Assembly: GCF_900143185.1 (NCBI RefSeq)
Contig: NZ_FSRQ01000001.1
Coordinates: 2,108,001 to 2,172,000 of the forward strand
DNA: 64,000 nt
Reading direction: 5' to 3'
DNA from: Chryseobacterium scophthalmum
Lineage (GTDB): Bacteria > Bacteroidota > Bacteroidia > Flavobacteriales > Weeksellaceae
The notes beneath the pieces are model-generated. The model was given only the letters and a program-made list of their open reading frames with translations, did not search any database and had not been told where the DNA came from. The position numbers were made by a program, and so were the translations under genes. Of this stretch, positions 61,293 through 64,000 are shown in pieces. Numbering within the stretch: the stretch's first letter is position 1; each line of letters starts with the position of its first letter.

Positions 61293-62769
61293 AATTCCGT
61301 TTTAGTTTAAGATAAACACCGTTCGTCCATCCGAAGCCGTCCTGATTGGGATATTCTCCTCCGCCTGCAACAGTTTCTATATCTAAAGCGTTGTATTTTT
61401 CCATTAATTTTCCGGTATTCCTATAAACTCTTTCAACATTTGAAGACCAATTACTTTTAATTTTTTCAGCCAAATCATCAAACCCATAATTTTTCATCGA
61501 TTTAAAACCCAACCATTGATAAGGCGCCCAAGCATTTGGAAAATCCCACTGTTGTCCGGAATTTTTGGTCGTGGTAACTAATCCACCTTGATAAAGAAAT
61601 TTTTCTTCAATATTTTTAGCAACCGATTTTGCTTGATCTTCACTCGCCAAACCAAGAAATAAAGGATAAAGCGCTGCAATATGCTCAGACGAAGTTTTTA
61701 TATTTTTTTTCATGTGATAATCTTTATAAGTTCCGGAGTTTTCATCCCAAAAATGTTTATCGATCATCTGTTTTCTGTCTGTCGCTCTTTCTGAATAATA
61801 ATTTTCTTTTTCAGATAAATTTTGAAATGATGAAGATCTTACTAAAGTGTTTTCCAAATGCCATAAAAGACTGTTTAGATCAACCTGAGCAAGATCTAAA
61901 GTTTCAATCGTCTGAATTGTATCTCCGTCTGCAAACCATCTGCTTGAAAAATCCCAACCCGATTCACAGGCGCTTCTTATATTTCTGAAAAATTCTTCAT
62001 TTGCATTTTCACTATCTTCAATATCAATTAAATAACTTTCGGGACGCGGTTCATTTTCTTCGTCGAAATATCTGTTTAAAATATCTCCATCAACTGTTTT
62101 CACTATTCTTTTTATGCTTGAACCGTTCTCCAGATCTTTTTCACCATTCATCCAGAAAGCATATTCCTTCTCTAAAGTATCGTAATATTTGATGTAAATA
62201 TTTTCATCTTTCGTTGTTTCAAAAAGCAAATCGAGCATTAACGAAAAATAAGGTGGTTGAGAACGACTTAAGAAATGAGTTCTGCTCGCATTCGGCACAA
62301 AACCGACAGTCTGAATTAAATAAGAACAGTTCTCAATGATATTTTCCATCATTTCTATTCTTCCGGAAGTTTGCAAACCCAACATAATGAAATAGCTATC
62401 CCAATAAAAAAATTCGTTAAAACGCCCTCCAGGAACAATATAAGGCTTTGGAAGTTTTAATAAAGTTCCTTTTTCTTCGTAAGCTGTTCTGGTCAATTCG
62501 TCCCAAAGTTTTTCGATATGCTCATCAATCGGTAATTGTGTTTCTCTTGTAATTGAAATTTTAATTCCTAAAAAATCGAAATTAGAAAGTACAAATTGTT
62601 TTAAATCAAAACCTTCTGCATTTTTTTCATTTTCATATTTAGAATTAATTTCAGCAACAGAAAATAATGGAACCGCATCGGTCATTGTTTTTTGGTCTTC
62701 AAAAATCTGAAACCTTTGAACCTCATCAAAAAGCGTTTGAATTTCGTTGATGTATAGTTGATTATTCAT
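61291..62769 (-). CDS. Trehalase (alpha,alpha-trehalase, GH37-like)
   Basis: Splits trehalose into two glucose molecules. The 492 residues contain both family signatures: PGGRFNEFFYWDSYF (about residue 110) and QQWDFPNAWAPYQW (about residue 405). The catalytic-region ESGWDFSSRWF is also seen. No signal peptide, so this is the cytoplasmic (TreF-like) type. It starts 2 nt after the MFS stop, so the two genes form an operon in which the transporter probably imports trehalose or a related sugar. Confidence 0.94.
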   Translation of the reverse strand: MNNQLYINEIQTLFDEVQRFQIFEDQKTMTDAVPLFSVAEINSKYENEKNAEGFDLKQFVLSNFDFLGIKISITRETQLPIDEHIEKLWDELTRTAYEEKGTLLKLPKPYIVPGGRFNEFFYWDSYFIMLGLQTSGRIEMMENIIENCSYLIQTVGFVPNASRTHFLSRSQPPYFSLMLDLLFETTKDENIYIKYYDTLEKEYAFWMNGEKDLENGSSIKRIVKTVDGDILNRYFDEENEPRPESYLIDIEDSENANEEFFRNIRSACESGWDFSSRWFADGDTIQTIETLDLAQVDLNSLLWHLENTLVRSSSFQNLSEKENYYSERATDRKQMIDKHFWDENSGTYKDYHMKKNIKTSSEHIAALYPLFLGLASEDQAKSVAKNIEEKFLYQGGLVTTTKNSGQQWDFPNAWAPYQWLGFKSMKNYGFDDLAEKIKSNWSSNVERVYRNTGKLMEKYNALDIETVAGGGEYPNQDGFGWTNGVYLKLKRN

Positions 62770-62771
62770 CT

Positions 62772-64000
62772 TTATTTTTTAGGATTTATTTTTAATTTAT
62801 TCATGATAACTGCAGAAACAATCAGTAGCGAAAGCGGAATTAATGAAAGATAAAACGCCTGTTGTCCACTGAATTCCTGAAATACAAAACCGGTTATGAT
62901 AGAACCTACCGTACCTCCGATTGCAGAAAAAACGACAATTAAACCAGCCATTGCGCTGTGTAAATATTTTGGGATCGATGCTAAGATCACAGAATTAATA
63001 CTCGGATAGATCGGAGCCAACAATCCACCCATTAATGGAAATAAATACACAACGAGCGGAGCGTTGAACCAATTGGTATTTGTATTAATATGAATGTTAT
63101 GAGTTAATGGTAAGACCAAAAGAATGCTTATTGCAAAGCCAACAACACAGAAAGAAACCACATAGATCCAACTGAATTTCTTAGAGAAAAAGCCTGATAA
63201 AAATCTTCCTAATGCAAAAGCTCCAGCTAAAACTGCTCCTGCCTGAATAGACATCGAGGTCGGAACTTTTAAAATTTCTTTATAAAAAGTAGGCGTCCAG
63301 GTCTGGAAACTTTGCTCCACCAAAACAAAAAGGAAAGCGCACAGCAAAAAGAACAATACTTTTTTGTAACTGAATAAGCTAATGCTGTTTTTTAAATCTC
63401 CAAGCAAATCTGTTTTCTCACTTTTTGCATCGCTTTCATTGAGCTTAGTAAAGAATAAAAACAAAAATGACAAGGTAGAAACTCCACCCAAAACCCAATA
63501 AACATTAAGCCAATGCGTAGATCTAGGATCATGATCATCAATAAAAAGACTAAATAAAACATTTCCCGCTAAAACTCCAATCATAAAAAAACCTTCCAGA
63601 TATCCCATAAAACTTGAGTGTTCTTTATCTGTATTGGTCACCAATCCGATTGAAGTAAAAACTGAAATTTTAATTAGCGCAAAAGAAATCCCAACAATGG
63701 TAAACAATAATTTGAAAAACCAGAAATCATTGGCAAAAGGCATCACAAAACACATACAGCTCACCAAAAACAATGCGATCAACATTGATTTTTTAATCCC
63801 GATTTTCGGTAAAAACGATGCTAAAATAAATGAGCAAATTGCAATCGGTAAATCTTTAAAACCCTCTAAAACACTTGCTGAAGATTTTGTAATTCCGAAG
63901 TTTTGCTGCATCTGTAAAATAACCGTTCCTACCGAATTCAAAAGAATTGCAAAAACGAAATAGTTTAAAAACAGAACCGCCTTGATGTTGAAATTTTTCA
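62772..64000 (-). CDS. MFS sugar transporter, start at window edge
   Basis: A 12-segment major-facilitator protein of about 410 residues. The visible frame begins at the window edge with TG AAA AAT TTC (bases 64000 to 63990), so the ATG's first base is probably position 64001, giving MKNFNIKAVLFLNYFVF. Membrane segments alternate through the sequence, with the RF/GR loop GRFLSGFFSKKF and a PLMGGLLAPIYPSINS stretch like sugar permeases of the FucP/GlcP type. The trehalase gene follows by 2 nt, suggesting trehalose or another disaccharide as substrate. Confidence 0.9.
   Translation of the reverse strand, partial: KNFNIKAVLFLNYFVFAILLNSVGTVILQMQQNFGITKSSASVLEGFKDLPIAICSFILASFLPKIGIKKSMLIALFLVSCMCFVMPFANDFWFFKLLFTIVGISFALIKISVFTSIGLVTNTDKEHSSFMGYLEGFFMIGVLAGNVLFSLFIDDHDPRSTHWLNVYWVLGGVSTLSFLFLFFTKLNESDAKSEKTDLLGDLKNSISLFSYKKVLFFLLCAFLFVLVEQSFQTWTPTFYKEILKVPTSMSIQAGAVLAGAFALGRFLSGFFSKKFSWIYVVSFCVVGFAISILLVLPLTHNIHINTNTNWFNAPLVVYLFPLMGGLLAPIYPSINSVILASIPKYLHSAMAGLIVVFSAIGGTVGSIITGFVFQEFSGQQAFYLSLIPLSLLIVSAVIMNKLKINPKK

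Overview
The window is about 64 kb of an AT-rich chromosome from a Bacteroidota of the Flavobacteriia, most likely Chryseobacterium or a close relative in the Weeksellaceae. That placement is inferred from the sequence. Bacteroidota-type promoters (TAnnTTTG -7 boxes) recur. Two proteins end in type IX secretion sorting domains and a third is the type IX 'plug' protein. The DUF4290-murA gene pair, the tandem LemA/DUF2207 genes and a TonB receptor-DUF4876-DUF6850-peroxidase locus are typical of the group. I see no rRNA, tRNA, CRISPR array, transposase or phage block. Most of the window is ordinary core chromosome.

Layout. 0-10.5 kb: ComF, a monoheme lipoprotein, upp, der, katG behind an OxyR-like site, a haem-binding/DCC thiol-protein pair, and DUF4290-murA. 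10.7-20 kb (minus strand): two DUF2207 membrane proteins plus LemA, a stand-alone NIL domain, a YiiX-like hydrolase, a DUF1801 protein and a large secreted fibronectin-III protein. 20-31 kb (plus strand): an aminotransferase, a lipoprotein and murB, then the outer-membrane locus (TonB receptor, DUF4876 lipoprotein, DUF6850 barrel, di-haem peroxidase), a duplicated-domain protein and proC. 31-45.5 kb: VanZ, lnt, a secreted FG-GAP protein, rpmB-rpmG-DUF4295, ftsY, a GlsB-like protein, sppA/folK, two OmpA-related porins, recQ and fmt. 45.6-64 kb: ribB with a degenerate RibA half, a flavin oxidoreductase, a gene split by an amber codon, a PIF1-like helicase, gamma-carbonic anhydrase, NifU and hemH, a toxin-antitoxin pair, the T9SS plug protein, a metallo-hydrolase, a TonB receptor, and a trehalase-MFS operon that reaches the window edge.

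How genes connect. Envelope biogenesis is well represented (murA, murB, lnt, sppA, T9SS plug, OmpA proteins). Haem and iron use recurs (katG, hemH, nifU, di-haem peroxidase, haem-binding protein, two TonB receptors). The least characterised unit is the 22.9-29.8 kb outer-membrane locus.

The unusual signals are mostly small. MurA carries Asp instead of the fosfomycin-target Cys. One reading frame at 48.1-48.9 kb is interrupted by a single TAG. The RibA half of RibB has lost its zinc cysteines. Several promoters sit so close to their start codons that the transcripts should be leaderless. Intergenic gaps are full of inverted-repeat elements of several families, some lying in the leaders of essential genes.
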